Below are positions 63,992 to 64,000 of a stretch of DNA of 64,000 nucleotides, piece after piece (the first letter of the stretch is position 1; each line of letters opens with the position of its first letter). The notes beneath the pieces are model-generated. The model saw nothing but the letters and a program-made list of their open reading frames with translations, did no database searches and was not told where the DNA came from. The translations under genes and the position numbers were made by a program. The stretch comes from Symbioplanes lichenis (lineage in GTDB: Bacteria > Actinomycetota > Actinomycetes > Mycobacteriales > Micromonosporaceae), in contig NZ_JAUZQD010000009.1 in the NCBI RefSeq assembly GCF_030709675.1, positions 62,001 to 126,000 of the forward strand, written 5' to 3'.

Positions 63992-64000
63992 CGTCAGAAA

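Overview
The window is a high-GC actinobacterial chromosome segment. Gene content and order (infC-rpmI-rplT-pheS-pheT; the pyrR-pyrB-pyrC-carA-carB-pyrD-pyrF run followed by mihF-gmk-rpoZ-coaBC-metK-priA; alaS-ruvX-mltG-aroE-aroC-aroK-aroB-aroQ-efp-nusB-bldD), a BldD with a c-di-GMP signature, MihF, SigE-type ECF sigma factors and the GC-saturated codon use point to a sporulating actinomycete. Micromonosporaceae (Actinoplanes-like) is my best guess from protein style, not a proven assignment. Nearly all genes lie on the minus strand. No tRNA, rRNA, CRISPR array, insertion sequence or prophage was recognised.

Layout, left to right. 1-3.8 kb: the end of an unknown gene, an ECF sigma factor with a membrane partner (plus strand), then a divergent MFS exporter/TetR pair sharing two identical palindromic operators. 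3.8-10.4 kb: pheT, pheS, an SpoU rRNA methyltransferase, rplT, rpmI, infC (ATC start codon) and a PH-domain membrane protein. 10.4-18.1 kb: hisG-hisE, a plus-strand polar amino-acid ABC transporter, then the riboflavin operon ribD-ribE-ribBA-ribH behind an FMN riboswitch, with unusual tandem hairpins between aptamer and ribD. 18.1-25.8 kb: a receiver-GGDEF protein, rpe, a sulfotransferase, rsmB-fmt-def, a cytochrome P450 and a coiled-coil protein. 25.8-32.5 kb: priA (helicase motifs lost, large insertion), metK, coaBC, rpoZ, gmk, mihF. 32.6-41.8 kb: the pyrimidine operon, with a predicted PyrR-binding RNA loop against the pyrR ribosome-binding site. 42-45.4 kb: bldD and a 931-residue membrane protein of unknown function. 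45.6-54.7 kb: nusB, efp, the shikimate operon (interrupted by a plus-strand RHH-ClpN fusion gene), two tandem MltG paralogues and ruvX. 54.7-64 kb: alaS with two small membrane proteins, a 1303-residue disordered, repeat-rich single-pass membrane protein, and rarA.

Most of the window is housekeeping: translation (PheST, AlaS, IF3, L20, L35, EF-P, Def, Fmt, RsmB), nucleotide synthesis (pyr, gmk), cofactors (rib, coaBC, metK), aromatic amino acids and DNA maintenance (PriA, RuvX, RarA). The most unusual signals are in the accessory sequence between and inside these genes. They are copies of gene 3' ends including the stop codon, arranged as tandem repeats downstream of several genes; hairpin repeats downstream of the FMN riboswitch; the repeat-built protein operonic with rarA; and the RHH-ClpN fusion with its own palindromic operator candidate.
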